The notes: a model not told the origin generated them from the letters alone. A DNA stretch of 64,000 nt from G963691835 sp963691835 (GCA_963691835.1 OY829383.1:2418001-2482000), one strand, 5' to 3'; shown: positions 27,818-36,534, counted from the first letter of the stretch. Numbers and translations: made by a program.

Positions 27818-29176
27818 ATGATCCGCATCACCGATGGCGCGTCCGATAGCGATGTGTCGACGCCGAACGCAGCTTACAGATCCATGTGCGAGGACTGGGC
27901 GCTGGTCCACGACCTGATGGGGGGTACCCGGTCCATGCGGGACTCGGGAGAGCGTTGGCTGCCGAAGGAGCCCAAGGAAAGCGATGCAGCCTACCGAAAC
28001 CGCCTCGACCGGTCCGTTCTCTTCAACGGGTTCGGGAGGGCCCTTCAAACACTGGTTGGAAAGCCCTTTCAACGTCCGGTTACTCTCTCCGACACAGCCC
28101 ATCCTGCGGTCCGGCGTCTGACGAACAATGTGGATCGTGCCGGCAGAAACCTGACGGTATTCGCCCGGGATCTGCTTCGTTCTGCTTTGGTAGAAGGTGT
28201 TGCCCATGTCCTCGTGGACTATCCGAGCCGGGAGAAGCGGGCTGACGCTGATGTGGAGGAGGACGGGGATCGCCCCTACCTCGTGTTAGTGCCCGCCTCA
28301 AATCTGATCGGATGGTGGTCGGAGGATGATGGAGCCGGCGACGGCCTCAATCGTATCCGGATCCGTGAGACGGTTGTGGAACGGGAAGGGGCCTGGGGAG
28401 AACGGGCTGTTTCTCAGATCCGGGTGATCTATCCGGACCGGTATGAGATCTGGAGGCGTCCCGAAGCCTCAACCGACTGGTCAATCTGGCGGTCGGGCCC
28501 GATGGCCCGGCAAGAGATTCCCCTAGCGACCCTGCATGCGGCCCGAACCGGTCCGATGACAGGCCGCCCGCCGCTGATGGATTTGGCCTGGTTGAACCTG
28601 GCCCATTGGCAGTCCTCGAGTGATCAACGGCACATTCTGCACGTGGCCCGGGTTCCGCTGCTCTTCGCCCGAAACTTGAGGCCGGGAGAGAACGGACTCG
28701 ACATCGGCCCGAACAGGCTCATCGTCGGCGATAGTGATGGCGCCGATCTCAAGTTTGTTGAGCATTCGGGGTCCGCGATTGAGGCTGGACGTCAGGATCT
28801 GGTCGACCTTGAGGATCGCATGGCCGTTATGGGTCTGGATCTAATTGCAAGGCGACCGGGTTCGGCGACGGCGACCGCTCGTGCGATCGATGCCGCTCAG
28901 GCGGACAGCGCTCTTGTGGCGGTGACCCGGGCACTTGAGGCCACGCTTGGCCAAGCGTTAGCGTACTGCGCGGAGTGGATGGATCTTCCTCCCGAAGCAG
29001 CCGGGCAAGTAAATGTGCATCAGGATTTCGGTATTGATGGCCGGTCGATGGATGAACTCGATCTGTTATTGAGGGCGCGACTGGCTGGAGAAATCACCCG
29101 ATCAGTATTCTTGCGAGAGGTACAGAGACGAGGCCTTTTGGGTGATGCATCCATAGAGGACCCTGCTGATCTGTGA
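27818..29176 (+). CDS. DUF4055 phage portal protein
   Basis: A 452-residue portal that forms the dodecameric DNA channel at one capsid vertex. The DUF4055 region includes NLAHWQSSSDQRHILHVARVP (in part), LDIGPNRLIVG, FVEHSGSAIEAGRQDL and the Ala-rich helix TARAIDAAQADSAL. It follows terL by about 30 bases with GAAAGGA before the ATG. Its stop is immediately followed by the promoter-like element of the cheZ cassette. Confidence 0.85.
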   Translation: MIRITDGASDSDVSTPNAAYRSMCEDWALVHDLMGGTRSMRDSGERWLPKEPKESDAAYRNRLDRSVLFNGFGRALQTLVGKPFQRPVTLSDTAHPAVRRLTNNVDRAGRNLTVFARDLLRSALVEGVAHVLVDYPSREKRADADVEEDGDRPYLVLVPASNLIGWWSEDDGAGDGLNRIRIRETVVEREGAWGERAVSQIRVIYPDRYEIWRRPEASTDWSIWRSGPMARQEIPLATLHAARTGPMTGRPPLMDLAWLNLAHWQSSSDQRHILHVARVPLLFARNLRPGENGLDIGPNRLIVGDSDGADLKFVEHSGSAIEAGRQDLVDLEDRMAVMGLDLIARRPGSATATARAIDAAQADSALVAVTRALEATLGQALAYCAEWMDLPPEAAGQVNVHQDFGIDGRSMDELDLLLRARLAGEITRSVFLREVQRRGLLGDASIEDPADL

Positions 29177-29178
29177 AC

Positions 29179-29206
29179 TTGCGGGTAACAACAGTTAGGC
29201 TATCCT
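29179..29206 (+). promoter_or_regulatory. Candidate promoter of the cheZ cassette
   Basis: TTGCGG (29179-29184), 16-base spacer, TATCCT (29201-29206) begins three bases after the portal stop. It matches four of six consensus bases at each box (sigma-70 type). It would start transcription near 29213, before the GGGAGAAAG ribosome binding site. Not proven; its position and the terminator after the gene make it credible. Confidence 0.45.
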
Positions 29207-29232
29207 CCCGTGCAGGGCATGGGAGAAAGCCG

Positions 29233-29988
29233 TTGGCACATAAGATAATGCGTCCTTATTCCGTGGAACGTCGGCGCGGGACCGTCGCGTTCCCGATGGA
29301 TGCCAGTACTGTTCAAGATCTTGGTCAAGCCGGGGCTGACCCATCCTCCCCGACATCTTCCGCCAGCAACGCGGAAGTACTTGCGGCGATCAGGGCGCTG
29401 GAGGCGAAAATTGATGCGATGGGCGCGCCGCCCGCTACGGATGAGGTGAAGGATCATTCCGCCAAGATCGACATCATTCAGACAGAAATTGCCGACATTT
29501 CCGGTCGCATCAGAGCAACAAAGGCTGAGATTGCGGCCTTGCGTCATCCGCTCTCCGATGACGACAAGTTTGAACTTGCCACCGCAGAGTTGGGTCAGAT
29601 CGTCCAACAGACTGAGTCCGCGACCGAGAAGATCATGAACTCGGGCGAGAAGATTGAGGAAGCGATCGCGGATGTGATGAGTCAGGTGACGGACGAATAT
29701 CTCAACGGCCGGCTCGGGGATATATCGGACGAGATCACGAAGATTTACGAGTCCTGCAACTTCCAGGATCTCACCGGGCAGCGGATTACCAAGGTAATCA
29801 AGGTGCTCAACTACATCGAAGAACGCGTCGACTCGATGCTGTCCGCTTGGAACATCAAAGAGTTCGAGACCATGCCTCTGCCGGACGACATCATTCGGGA
29901 GGATCAGGGCCTCAAGCTCGCCGGCCCCGCCGCCGAGGAGCAGACCGATACGATGGGGCAGGACGACATCGACGCACTGTTCGACTGA
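29233..29988 (+). CDS. cheZ: CheZ family protein phosphatase, stand-alone cassette inside the phage structural operon
   Basis: A 251-residue all-helical protein. The long coiled helix (EMAALEAKIDAMG-type region and SAKIDIIQTEIADISGRIR, in part) is followed by the CheZ signature ESCNFQDLTGQRITKVIKVL with the catalytic Asp-Gln pair. The acidic C-terminal tail DDIDALFD is the CheY-binding peptide of CheZ. It would remove phosphate from CheY-P and so change motor switching. The TTG at 29233 lies seven bases after GGAG and is preferred; ATG 29248 and 29296 are alternatives. It sits between portal and scaffold genes, with its own promoter-like boxes and a strong terminator, as expected of a moron. 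Confidence 0.85.
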   Translation: MAHKIMRPYSVERRRGTVAFPMDASTVQDLGQAGADPSSPTSSASNAEVLAAIRALEAKIDAMGAPPATDEVKDHSAKIDIIQTEIADISGRIRATKAEIAALRHPLSDDDKFELATAELGQIVQQTESATEKIMNSGEKIEEAIADVMSQVTDEYLNGRLGDISDEITKIYESCNFQDLTGQRITKVIKVLNYIEERVDSMLSAWNIKEFETMPLPDDIIREDQGLKLAGPAAEEQTDTMGQDDIDALFD

Positions 29989-30026
29989 CACAGACTCCCA
30001 CCGCGCCTGCGCGACGCAGGCATCCG

Positions 30027-30057
30027 GAACCCCGCCTTTCGGCGGGGTTCTTTTTTT
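30027..30057 (+). terminator. Rho-independent terminator after cheZ
   Basis: GAACCCCGCC pairs perfectly with GGCGGGGTTC across a TTTC loop and is followed at once by seven T. This is a textbook intrinsic terminator. It lies between cheZ and the scaffold gene, so it must be read through or bypassed by a separate promoter for late-gene expression. Confidence 0.93.
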
Positions 30058-30106
30058 CTGCCGACGGGCGATGCCCGGTGGACCAAAACTGCGAGAGGAA
30101 GCGACC

Positions 30107-30805
30107 ATGGCTCTGTCCGCTTATGTCGATCATTTGGACGACGTCCCCGAGGTTTTGCACGACCATTACGTGGCTATGGAGGATGGCCGGTTTCGCTTGG
30201 ACATCGCCGGCGTCGAGGATGTGGCCGGACTGAAATCGGCTCTTGAGAAAGAGAGGGCACGGCGTCGGGAGCTAACGGCTGAGCGTGACGCGTTGCGCGA
30301 CCGGTTTCTCGCATCCGATGAGCCCGGGGATACGAACGACGAACTGCCGACAGAAACGCCGTCCGGCGATGCGGAGGCTGTTACTACGGATGAGGTGGGG
30401 ACTGTCCAAGATGACGATCAGCCGGACAGCGAGCCTGCGGCCGCTGACACTGCGATGGCCCGCCGTCTTGTCGAAGTCGAAGCCCGTGCCGCCATTCTTG
30501 CGGAGAACGGTATCCCGGAACTGCTGTTGCCGGTCGTTCTGGGGCAGCTCACGATCGACATGTCCGGCGGTACTCCTGTTGTGCAAACGATAGAGCCGGG
30601 CTCCGTGCGAACCCCGCTGGACCTGGTCCGAACGCTCAAGAACGACCCAGTGTACAGCCGCGCGTTCCGGTCAGCTGCGAAATCGGGATCCGGAGCGCCG
30701 AACCAATCCGGTACCGGCGGTGGCGATACCGTTTCTATAAAGGATCAGGCAGCACTCGACCGGAACGTCGCGGACATCGCAACGGGCCGGATCAGGGTGA
30801 CCTGA
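30107..30805 (+). CDS. Phage capsid scaffold-like protein
   Basis: A 232-residue highly acidic protein. A charged coiled-coil (LKSALEKERARRRELTAERD, in part) near residues 45-70 is followed by a low-complexity Asp/Glu/Pro/Thr stretch and a C-terminal helical part. Length, charge and its place directly before the coat gene support a scaffold role. GAGAGGAAG sits six bases before the ATG. Homology is not strong enough to be sure. Confidence 0.65.
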   Translation: MALSAYVDHLDDVPEVLHDHYVAMEDGRFRLDIAGVEDVAGLKSALEKERARRRELTAERDALRDRFLASDEPGDTNDELPTETPSGDAEAVTTDEVGTVQDDDQPDSEPAAADTAMARRLVEVEARAAILAENGIPELLLPVVLGQLTIDMSGGTPVVQTIEPGSVRTPLDLVRTLKNDPVYSRAFRSAAKSGSGAPNQSGTGGGDTVSIKDQAALDRNVADIATGRIRVT

Positions 30806-30923
30806 ACCCGCGACCGGAGAGCGGGAAGCGCCCTCTCCAAGATCTTTTGGAAGACTTCAGCAGATCAAGAACGTCCCCGCGGGCCGGGTGGCGACGCTCC
30901 GTCATTTCAGAAAGGAGGCCGTC

Positions 30924-32078
30924 ATGGCCAATTCACTGAACGGCGTCATGCCGAAGATCCTCGCGCGCGGGCTTCTCGCGCTCCGAGAGCAGGCGATCCT
31001 GCCCCGATTGGTCAATGCGGACTATGCCTCGGACGCCGCCAAGAAAGGCGACACGATCGATGTGCCGCTGCCGAGCGCCATCCTCGCCGACGATGTGGCA
31101 CCTGGGGTCGTGGCACCCGCCCAGGCGGACACCACGATCACCTCGACTCAGATCCGATTGGATAACTGGAAGAAGGCGGGTTTCTACCTGACTGACAAGG
31201 AAGTGATGGACATCGACCGTAACGCCGGGTTCGTGCCGCTGCAGATGTCTGAAGCGATCCGCGCGCTGGCAAATGCCGTCAACGCGTCTGTTCATGCTGA
31301 GTATGTCGGTGTCTACGGCATGGTCGGAACGCCGGGACAAACCCCGTTTGTCGGATCGGTTCAAGACGCGACTGAGGCAAGGAAACTCCTGAACAAGCAG
31401 TTGGCACCACGCGGCGATCGCCGGGCCGTGCTCGACTTTGATGCCGAAGCCAACGCTTTGGCGCTGCCCCAGTTCTCAGATGCCGAGAAGGTCGGTGATT
31501 CCGGCGTGAAGATTGAAGGGGAGATCGGCCGGAAGTTCGGCGTCGACTGGTTTGCCGACGACGGCGTGATAACCCATATTGCCGGTTCCGCAGCCGACGA
31601 CTCTAGCTATGCAATCGCCGTCGCCTCCGATGCCTCGGCAGGTGCCACAAGTGTCGTCCTGGCCTCGAATACGGGCTCTCCGACACTTGTCGCGGGTGAC
31701 ATCCTGACCTTTGAGGGCACGCCGGGGACCTATGTCGTGACGGCACCCGAGACGCTGGATACCTCCGGCGTGTTGGTGTCCATCAGTCCTGCGCTCGGCG
31801 GCGCTTTGACCGCTTCCGCCGGCGTGACCATCGCAAAGGACCACGTCGTTAACCTCGCGTTCCATCGCGATGCCTTCGCGTTGGCGATGCGTCCGTTGAC
31901 AGCGGGCACGCTGGATCTTTCGCTCGGCAACCAGATCGTTTCCATGACGGATGAGACGACAGGGCTCTCGCTCCGCCTCGAAGTCTCCCGTCAGTACAAG
32001 CAAACGGTCTGGGAGTTCGACGTGCTCTGGGGGACGAAGCTTGTCCGTCCAGAGCTCGCCTGTCGGATTGCCGGCTGA
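30924..32078 (+). CDS. P22-type phage coat protein
   Basis: A 384-residue major capsid protein with the P22 gp5 family opening: MANSLNGVMPKILARGLLAL, then LPRLVNADYASDAAKKGDTIDV (in part), STQIRLDNWKKAGFYLTDKE and a C-terminal LDLSLGNQIVSMTDETTGLSLR. A central insertion (residues about 225-320) resembles an I-domain or Ig-like module. AAAGGAGG four bases before the ATG is a perfect ribosome binding site. HK97-fold coat of this type needs scaffold but no protease, which fits the lack of a protease gene. Confidence 0.88.
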   Translation: MANSLNGVMPKILARGLLALREQAILPRLVNADYASDAAKKGDTIDVPLPSAILADDVAPGVVAPAQADTTITSTQIRLDNWKKAGFYLTDKEVMDIDRNAGFVPLQMSEAIRALANAVNASVHAEYVGVYGMVGTPGQTPFVGSVQDATEARKLLNKQLAPRGDRRAVLDFDAEANALALPQFSDAEKVGDSGVKIEGEIGRKFGVDWFADDGVITHIAGSAADDSSYAIAVASDASAGATSVVLASNTGSPTLVAGDILTFEGTPGTYVVTAPETLDTSGVLVSISPALGGALTASAGVTIAKDHVVNLAFHRDAFALAMRPLTAGTLDLSLGNQIVSMTDETTGLSLRLEVSRQYKQTVWEFDVLWGTKLVRPELACRIAG

Positions 32079-32090
32079 TCGCTGCCCGCC

Positions 32091-32131
32091 GACCCCCGGC
32101 TCCGCGTCCCCTCCCAACGGTGCCGGGGGTC
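32091..32131 (+). terminator. Long-stem hairpin after the coat gene
   Basis: GACCCCCGGC (32091-32100) pairs perfectly with GCCGGGGGTC (32122-32131), giving a 10-bp GC-rich stem with a 21-base loop, followed by CTTATCTTA rather than a T run. It may terminate or attenuate transcription after the abundant coat mRNA or stabilise its 3' end. Confidence 0.45.
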
Positions 32132-32213
32132 CTTATCTTAAGGCTTCACAAGCGTTTTCGTTTCCTCGACGGCGTGCGAAGATCATCTCTCCGGTTGTCC
32201 AGGGACCAGATGA

Positions 32214-33287
32214 ATGGATCTGAAGAGCGTTGTGGCGGAGGCGCGAAGCCATTTCCTGGCGGCTCGCGACCTCGAAGCGAAACGACCCTTCGGTGAAACC
32301 AGTGAGCATTGGGACTTCTTTCGCCCGGACTTCGAAGTTCTGTTCGACCATCCCGCAACTTGGGGGCCGTTCAGAGGCAATGGCTTTAGCTTAGGATTGG
32401 ATGACAATCTTGGGCTGCGCGATCCGGCGGCGGTGATCGAGGCGCCTCACGCGGCGGTTAAGCCAACGGATGTGCCCGGCCCATGGCCGTTTGATCGAAG
32501 CATGGTTGACGCGGCGGTCGCTGAGCGCTTGGAGAAGATGCTTGGCTACCTTCCGTCTTCCGCAATCGGGGCGCTGTCGGAAAGTGGGATCGGCCAGCCG
32601 CCGTCTGTTTTCGTTGGCGAGCCCCCAACACCGGTTGATTGGCACGATCTCGGATGTGTCTGGTATGCCGCAAGTCTCTTGCTGCGCATTGAGCCGCACC
32701 CGCCGGCCAGTGGTCCGGCTCCGAAGACGATCTTGGAGGTCGGAGGAGGCTACGGGGCGACCGCTGCCAAGCTGCGTCGGGTATGGCCAGACGCCCGGGT
32801 GATCATCATCGACCTTCCGGAGAGTGGCAGCCTTCAGTGGCGATATCTGTCCGAGGCCATGGAGGGTGCCAGGATGGTCGGCGCGGCGGACGTTCAGCGG
32901 GATGAGGCGTGGTTTGAGCAAGACTTTGACGTCGCCATTCTGCCGCCGGCAGCTCTGGCGACGGTTCCGGATGGCCAAGTGGATCTCGCCCTTAATCTCC
33001 GGTCCTTCATGGAGATGAGATCCGCCACCGTGGCCGCGTACATCGCCGAGCTGGAGCGGGTCGTCGGCGTTGGTGGCCTCCTGTATCTCGTGAACCGGTA
33101 CGAGAAAGACACATCCGGTGACGTGGTCCGGATCGCGGACTACCCGTTTGATGACCGATGGCGGCCGTTCGTTGTCGCGTCATCCCAGCTTCAGCCCTCG
33201 ATGTGCGAAGTGTTCGCACAGCGAACCGGCTCGGCAATGGAGGAAGGCGGACTGAGGTCCGCTCTGGCAGAACAAGCCAGCCGTTAG
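32214..33287 (+). CDS. Putative sugar O-methyltransferase carried between capsid and connector genes
   Basis: A 357-residue class I methyltransferase-like protein. The SAM-binding motif is ILEVGGGYGATAAKLRRVWPD (in part), followed by VIIIDLPESGSLQWRYLSE and, later, DLALNLRSFMEM and GGLLYLVNRYEK. This layout matches the putative sugar O-methyltransferase family. It has no structural role known in virions and interrupts the capsid-connector order, so it is probable cargo that could modify host surface glycans or other polymers. A GC hairpin separates it from the coat gene. The methyl acceptor is unknown. Confidence 0.75.
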   Translation: MDLKSVVAEARSHFLAARDLEAKRPFGETSEHWDFFRPDFEVLFDHPATWGPFRGNGFSLGLDDNLGLRDPAAVIEAPHAAVKPTDVPGPWPFDRSMVDAAVAERLEKMLGYLPSSAIGALSESGIGQPPSVFVGEPPTPVDWHDLGCVWYAASLLLRIEPHPPASGPAPKTILEVGGGYGATAAKLRRVWPDARVIIIDLPESGSLQWRYLSEAMEGARMVGAADVQRDEAWFEQDFDVAILPPAALATVPDGQVDLALNLRSFMEMRSATVAAYIAELERVVGVGGLLYLVNRYEKDTSGDVVRIADYPFDDRWRPFVVASSQLQPSMCEVFAQRTGSAMEEGGLRSALAEQASR

Positions 33288-33342
33288 CCAGGCCCTAGAC
33301 CCTCTAGATCACATCGTCAGACGGAACGGATCGGAGAGCCGC

Positions 33343-33555
33343 ATGCCTTTCGACATGCCTCGGCGCGATCTCGTGCGGGTTCGCCATCGGCAAACCGACA
33401 TCGTCGTCGCAACCGCCTACGAGACCTACCTCGCCGAAGGCGCGACCCGCTTTGCGAATTGGTTGCTCTTGGATCCGGTTGCGCCGCTTCAGCCGGTGGA
33501 AACCTGCGCCGACCGTGCGTGCGCGCCGTCGGCAACACGGAAGGACATGCCATGA
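33343..33555 (+). CDS. Small phage protein, unknown
   Basis: A 70-residue protein with no recognised family. Its stop codon overlaps the ATG of the connector gene (ATGA), which, with the tight spacing, argues it is real. It may be a minor head-completion or neck component; no motif shows this. Confidence 0.55.
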   Translation: MPFDMPRRDLVRVRHRQTDIVVATAYETYLAEGATRFANWLLLDPVAPLQPVETCADRACAPSATRKDMP

Positions 33556-34031
33556 GCCTGATCAAAGGAACCAACTCCTACATGGACGCCGCTGAAGCGG
33601 ACGCGCATTTTGCGGCGCGGGGTGTCGATGGCTGGGCTGTGGCCTCCCAGATTGCCCGTGATGCGGCTCTGATGGAGGCAACCGCCTATATCGACGGAAC
33701 GTTCCGTTTCGTGGGCTGCATATCGGATGCCGAGCAGCCGCTTGCCTGGCCTAGAGTTGATGCGGTGGACCGGGAAGGGCGACGCCACGACGGTCTCATC
33801 CCCGACAAGGTTGCGCGCGCGTGCGCGGAGCTGGCGCTCATCGCGCTGTCCGGCCCTCTGGCACCGCCGCTTGAGCGCGGGGGCAAAATCCGCTCCGAGA
33901 GCGTGGGCGCCATGTCTGTCGCCTATGCGGATGACGCCCCACCAGGGCGCCTGTTCCCCTATGTGGAGATCATCCTCGCTCCATTGTTGGATCCGTCCGC
34001 CGGATTGTCGGTCGAGGTTCACCGGTCATGA
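33552..34031 (+). CDS. Head-tail connector protein (DnaT-like/gp6-like adaptor)
   Basis: A 159-residue helical protein. SLIKGTNSYMDAAEADAHFA and ATAYIDGTFRFVG followed by QPLAWPR are the hallmarks of the putative DnaT-like phage adaptor family. LIPDKVARACAELALIAL forms the next helix. It likely binds the portal as the first adaptor ring. The ATG at 33552 overlaps the previous stop and begins at the family N-terminus; the longer open frame from 33459 is not supported. Confidence 0.8.
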   Translation: MSLIKGTNSYMDAAEADAHFAARGVDGWAVASQIARDAALMEATAYIDGTFRFVGCISDAEQPLAWPRVDAVDREGRRHDGLIPDKVARACAELALIALSGPLAPPLERGGKIRSESVGAMSVAYADDAPPGRLFPYVEIILAPLLDPSAGLSVEVHRS

Positions 34032-34387
34032 GTGCGTTGGATGATCGGTTGAGGGACACCGCCGCCCGACTGTTGCTTAAGGCCGGTCGCATGGTCACCG
34101 TCGAGAGGACCGAGGAACGCCGGTACGACCCCAGTACCGGCCTCGTGGACACGACCACGGCCGGGACGGAGGTGCCCGCGGTGATCGAAGACGCCAAAGT
34201 CGGACGCGATGGCTCCTTGGCCCGTTTCGGAGATCTGGACGTCACGATCGCCGCGCGCGGGCTTCCCGACGCGCCGGAACCCGGTGACAAACTGCGCATT
34301 GATACGGCGCGCTACACCGTTCTCGCCGTATCGACCAGTTGGGCCGGTGCGACGCCGGTCCTCTACCGCTTGCAGATCCGGCGATAG
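34028..34387 (+). CDS. Head closure protein-like (DUF6093-type)
   Basis: A 119-residue beta-rich protein with the pattern GRMVTVERTEERRYDPSTG, a long central strand region and DKLRIDTARYTVLAVSTSWAG (in part). Such proteins form the stopper ring under the adaptor. Its ATG overlaps the connector stop by four bases (ATGA). The family match is from pattern and position only. Confidence 0.7.
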   Translation: MSALDDRLRDTAARLLLKAGRMVTVERTEERRYDPSTGLVDTTTAGTEVPAVIEDAKVGRDGSLARFGDLDVTIAARGLPDAPEPGDKLRIDTARYTVLAVSTSWAGATPVLYRLQIRR

Positions 34388-34418
34388 ACCGGCCGACGAT
34401 CCCGACCGGGAGGACGCG

Positions 34419-34811
34419 ATGAGCTACAGGGAAACCCGTTCCGAGATTGAGACATGGTTCGCTGCGGCGTGGACGCGAACGCCCATCGCTTGGGAGAACG
34501 TTGACATAGAGCCGCCGGACAATGCCGGGTGGGTCCGTCTGTCGATAGAGAGTGAAAGCGCCGATCAGATCGGTTTCGGATCGGGCCGTCTCGTCCGGCA
34601 CAGGGGTAAGATCCTTGTATCCTGCCGCGTTCCGGCCGGAAGCGGAGCACAAACGGCCATCGCTTTGGCGGACGAGGCAATCGCCCTTCTCCGCACCGCT
34701 CCGTTGTCCAGCCATGTTCTCCTTGGCCCGACGGTGAGCACCTCGGAGCTCGAAGACCAAACGTTCGAAGCGTTGGCGTCCGTTCCGTTTTATCGGGACG
34801 AAGTCGCCTAG
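34419..34811 (+). CDS. Tail terminator-like protein (DUF4128-type)
   Basis: A 130-residue protein with the tail-completion pattern: IETWFAAAWTRTPIAWENV near the N-terminus, then WVRLSIESESADQIGFGSG, a hydrophobic strand GKILVSCRVPAG, and a helix IALADEAIALLR. It would cap the tail tube where it joins the head. GGGAGGA five bases upstream fixes the ATG at 34419. Order in the cluster fits exactly. Confidence 0.75.
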   Translation: MSYRETRSEIETWFAAAWTRTPIAWENVDIEPPDNAGWVRLSIESESADQIGFGSGRLVRHRGKILVSCRVPAGSGAQTAIALADEAIALLRTAPLSSHVLLGPTVSTSELEDQTFEALASVPFYRDEVA

Positions 34812-34932
34812 GCACATTTCGCGACATGCCGTGCGTCGGCGCTGTCCGCCCACCAATCGCCTGCCGTTCAACCTGCCCACCGGCTGTCGAAACGATGGCT
34901 GATCTCATGACCATATGACCCAGGAGATAGGA

Positions 34933-36099
34933 ATGGCTGATTCAAGCCGTACACAACTTTTCTATGCCAAAGAATCGAACTGGGGCGAGGTTCCGTCGTC
35001 CGCCATGACCGAGCTTCGGTTCACGGGTGAAGGGCTTGGCTACACGATCGATACGACCACGTCGAACGAGGTTCGCTCCGATCGCCAGATCACCGATCTG
35101 ATTCAAACGAGTTCGTCGGCTACGGGGAACGTGAATCTCGAATGGTCCTACGGTGCATATGACGATCTGATCGAGAGTGCGTTCTACAGCGCCTGGAGCG
35201 ATGCCATCGCCATTTCCGCCAGCGGCGACATTGCAGCGGACGACGCGGGTGCATTCACGTCCGGCTCGACCGACTTCGTATCTTCCGGGATCGTGCTTGG
35301 CCAATGGATCAAAGTATCCGGCTTCCAGTCCAACGGCGGGGAGAACAATGGGATCTACCGCGTCACATCCGTTTCCTCGGGCAGATTGGATGTGGATCCC
35401 GCACCGGCCTCATCAGAGGTAGCAGGCGGTCTGACGGTATCAATCAGCGGATCAATGATCCGGAACGGCGTCGCGGAAACCTCGCTCACATTGGAGAAGG
35501 AGTTCGGCGACATCGGACAGTTCATGGCATTCACCGGGATGGTCGCAAATCAGATGTCTTTGGACGTCTCGAGTGGCTCGGTGCTGACCGGGTCGTTCAC
35601 GTTCACCGGCAGTGCGGCGACCCTTGGCTCATCATCTGCGGGTACGGGTACACCCATCGCACCGGCAGTCGGGGAGGTCATGAACGCTGTGGACAGCGTC
35701 GGAGATCTCCGGGAAGCCGGGGTAGAGATGACCGGTGTTCACGTGCAGCAGATGAGCATCCAGTTGGCAAACCAGGTCAGGCCGATCTCCGCGGTCGGCA
35801 GCCTGGGGGCTGTCGACATGGGTGCGGGCCGTTGCACTGTTACAGGATCGGTCGCCGTGTACTTCGTGAACGGCGATCTTTACGCCAAGTACCTCGCGGG
35901 AACATCGACCAGCCTTTCGTTTCGAACGACGGACCGGTCGGGCAACGCCTATGTGATCAGCCTGCCGCACATCAAGATCAGTTCCGGTGCGATCACGGCT
36001 GGTGGCGCCGATCAGGACGTCATTGCGAGTTTCGACTATCAGGCGCTGCGCGATCCCGCGACGGATTGCACGATCCAGATTGACCGTCTCCCGGCTTGA
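34933..36099 (+). CDS. Phage tail tube protein
   Basis: A 388-residue major tail protein. It starts ADSSRTQLFYAKESNWGEVP and shows EVRSDRQITDLIQTS and the inner-face strand region NVNLEWSYGAYDDLIESAFY (in part), typical of tube proteins of long non-contractile tails. An extra domain (residues about 95-180, GAFTSGSTDF...GIYRVTSV) is probably displayed outside the tube. AGGAG seven bases upstream supports 34933 over the ATG at 34915. Confidence 0.82.
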   Translation: MADSSRTQLFYAKESNWGEVPSSAMTELRFTGEGLGYTIDTTTSNEVRSDRQITDLIQTSSSATGNVNLEWSYGAYDDLIESAFYSAWSDAIAISASGDIAADDAGAFTSGSTDFVSSGIVLGQWIKVSGFQSNGGENNGIYRVTSVSSGRLDVDPAPASSEVAGGLTVSISGSMIRNGVAETSLTLEKEFGDIGQFMAFTGMVANQMSLDVSSGSVLTGSFTFTGSAATLGSSSAGTGTPIAPAVGEVMNAVDSVGDLREAGVEMTGVHVQQMSIQLANQVRPISAVGSLGAVDMGAGRCTVTGSVAVYFVNGDLYAKYLAGTSTSLSFRTTDRSGNAYVISLPHIKISSGAITAGGADQDVIASFDYQALRDPATDCTIQIDRLPA

Positions 36100-36126
36100 T
36101 CCTCAATCCCGTATTGGAGACCGATC

Positions 36127-36534
36127 ATGGATCTCAGTGCATTCCGAACCAGCCGCCGGCGGGAACTTGAGGGGACCTGGGTGCCCCTCGACGGTGCCGA
36201 GGACGGAGCTTCCATCAAGTTGGCACGGGTCGGTAACCCAAAGTACCGGGAACTGATGCAGACCCGGTTGAAGCCATTCCGGCGCGCGATGCGGGCGGGC
36301 ACCCTCCCCGACGATACGCTGGAACGGGTAACGACGGAGGTCTTGGCGGATTCGGTCGTACTCGATTGGCGGAACCTTCTGCTGGATGGCGAAAAGATCC
36401 CGTATTCAAGAGACGCCACAATCCGTCTCCTCTCGGATCCTGACCTCAGGGATTTCCGAGACTTCATTGTCGAGGCCGCAAGCGACATTGCTCATTATCG
36501 AGAGCAGGATCTTGAGGACGCGGAAAAAAACTAA
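36127..36534 (+). CDS. Tail assembly chaperone, unshifted product (gpG-like)
   Basis: A 135-residue protein (MDLSAFRTSRRRELEGTWV, in part) with the expected mix of an N-terminal beta part and C-terminal helices. Its last codons are GAA AAA AAC TAA, which contain the slippery heptamer A AAA AAC. Position between tail tube and tape measure, with the overlapping -1 frame downstream, identifies it as the short chaperone that coats the tape measure during tail assembly. Confidence 0.85.
   Translation: MDLSAFRTSRRRELEGTWVPLDGAEDGASIKLARVGNPKYRELMQTRLKPFRRAMRAGTLPDDTLERVTTEVLADSVVLDWRNLLLDGEKIPYSRDATIRLLSDPDLRDFRDFIVEAASDIAHYREQDLEDAEKN
36525..36531 (+). promoter_or_regulatory. Programmed -1 ribosomal frameshift site A AAA AAC
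   Basis: The heptamer is phased exactly as X XXY YYZ in the zero frame (GAA AAA AAC), three bases before the stop TAA (36532-36534). A -1 slip reads on as CTA AGC GAG TTC into the downstream frame, which stays open to 36905. This is the standard recoding signal of siphophage tail chaperone pairs. Confidence 0.92.

Noticed and set aside
35304..36083. Overlapping frame inside the tail tube gene
   Set aside because: Gly/Arg-rich shadow in another frame of a well-supported gene.
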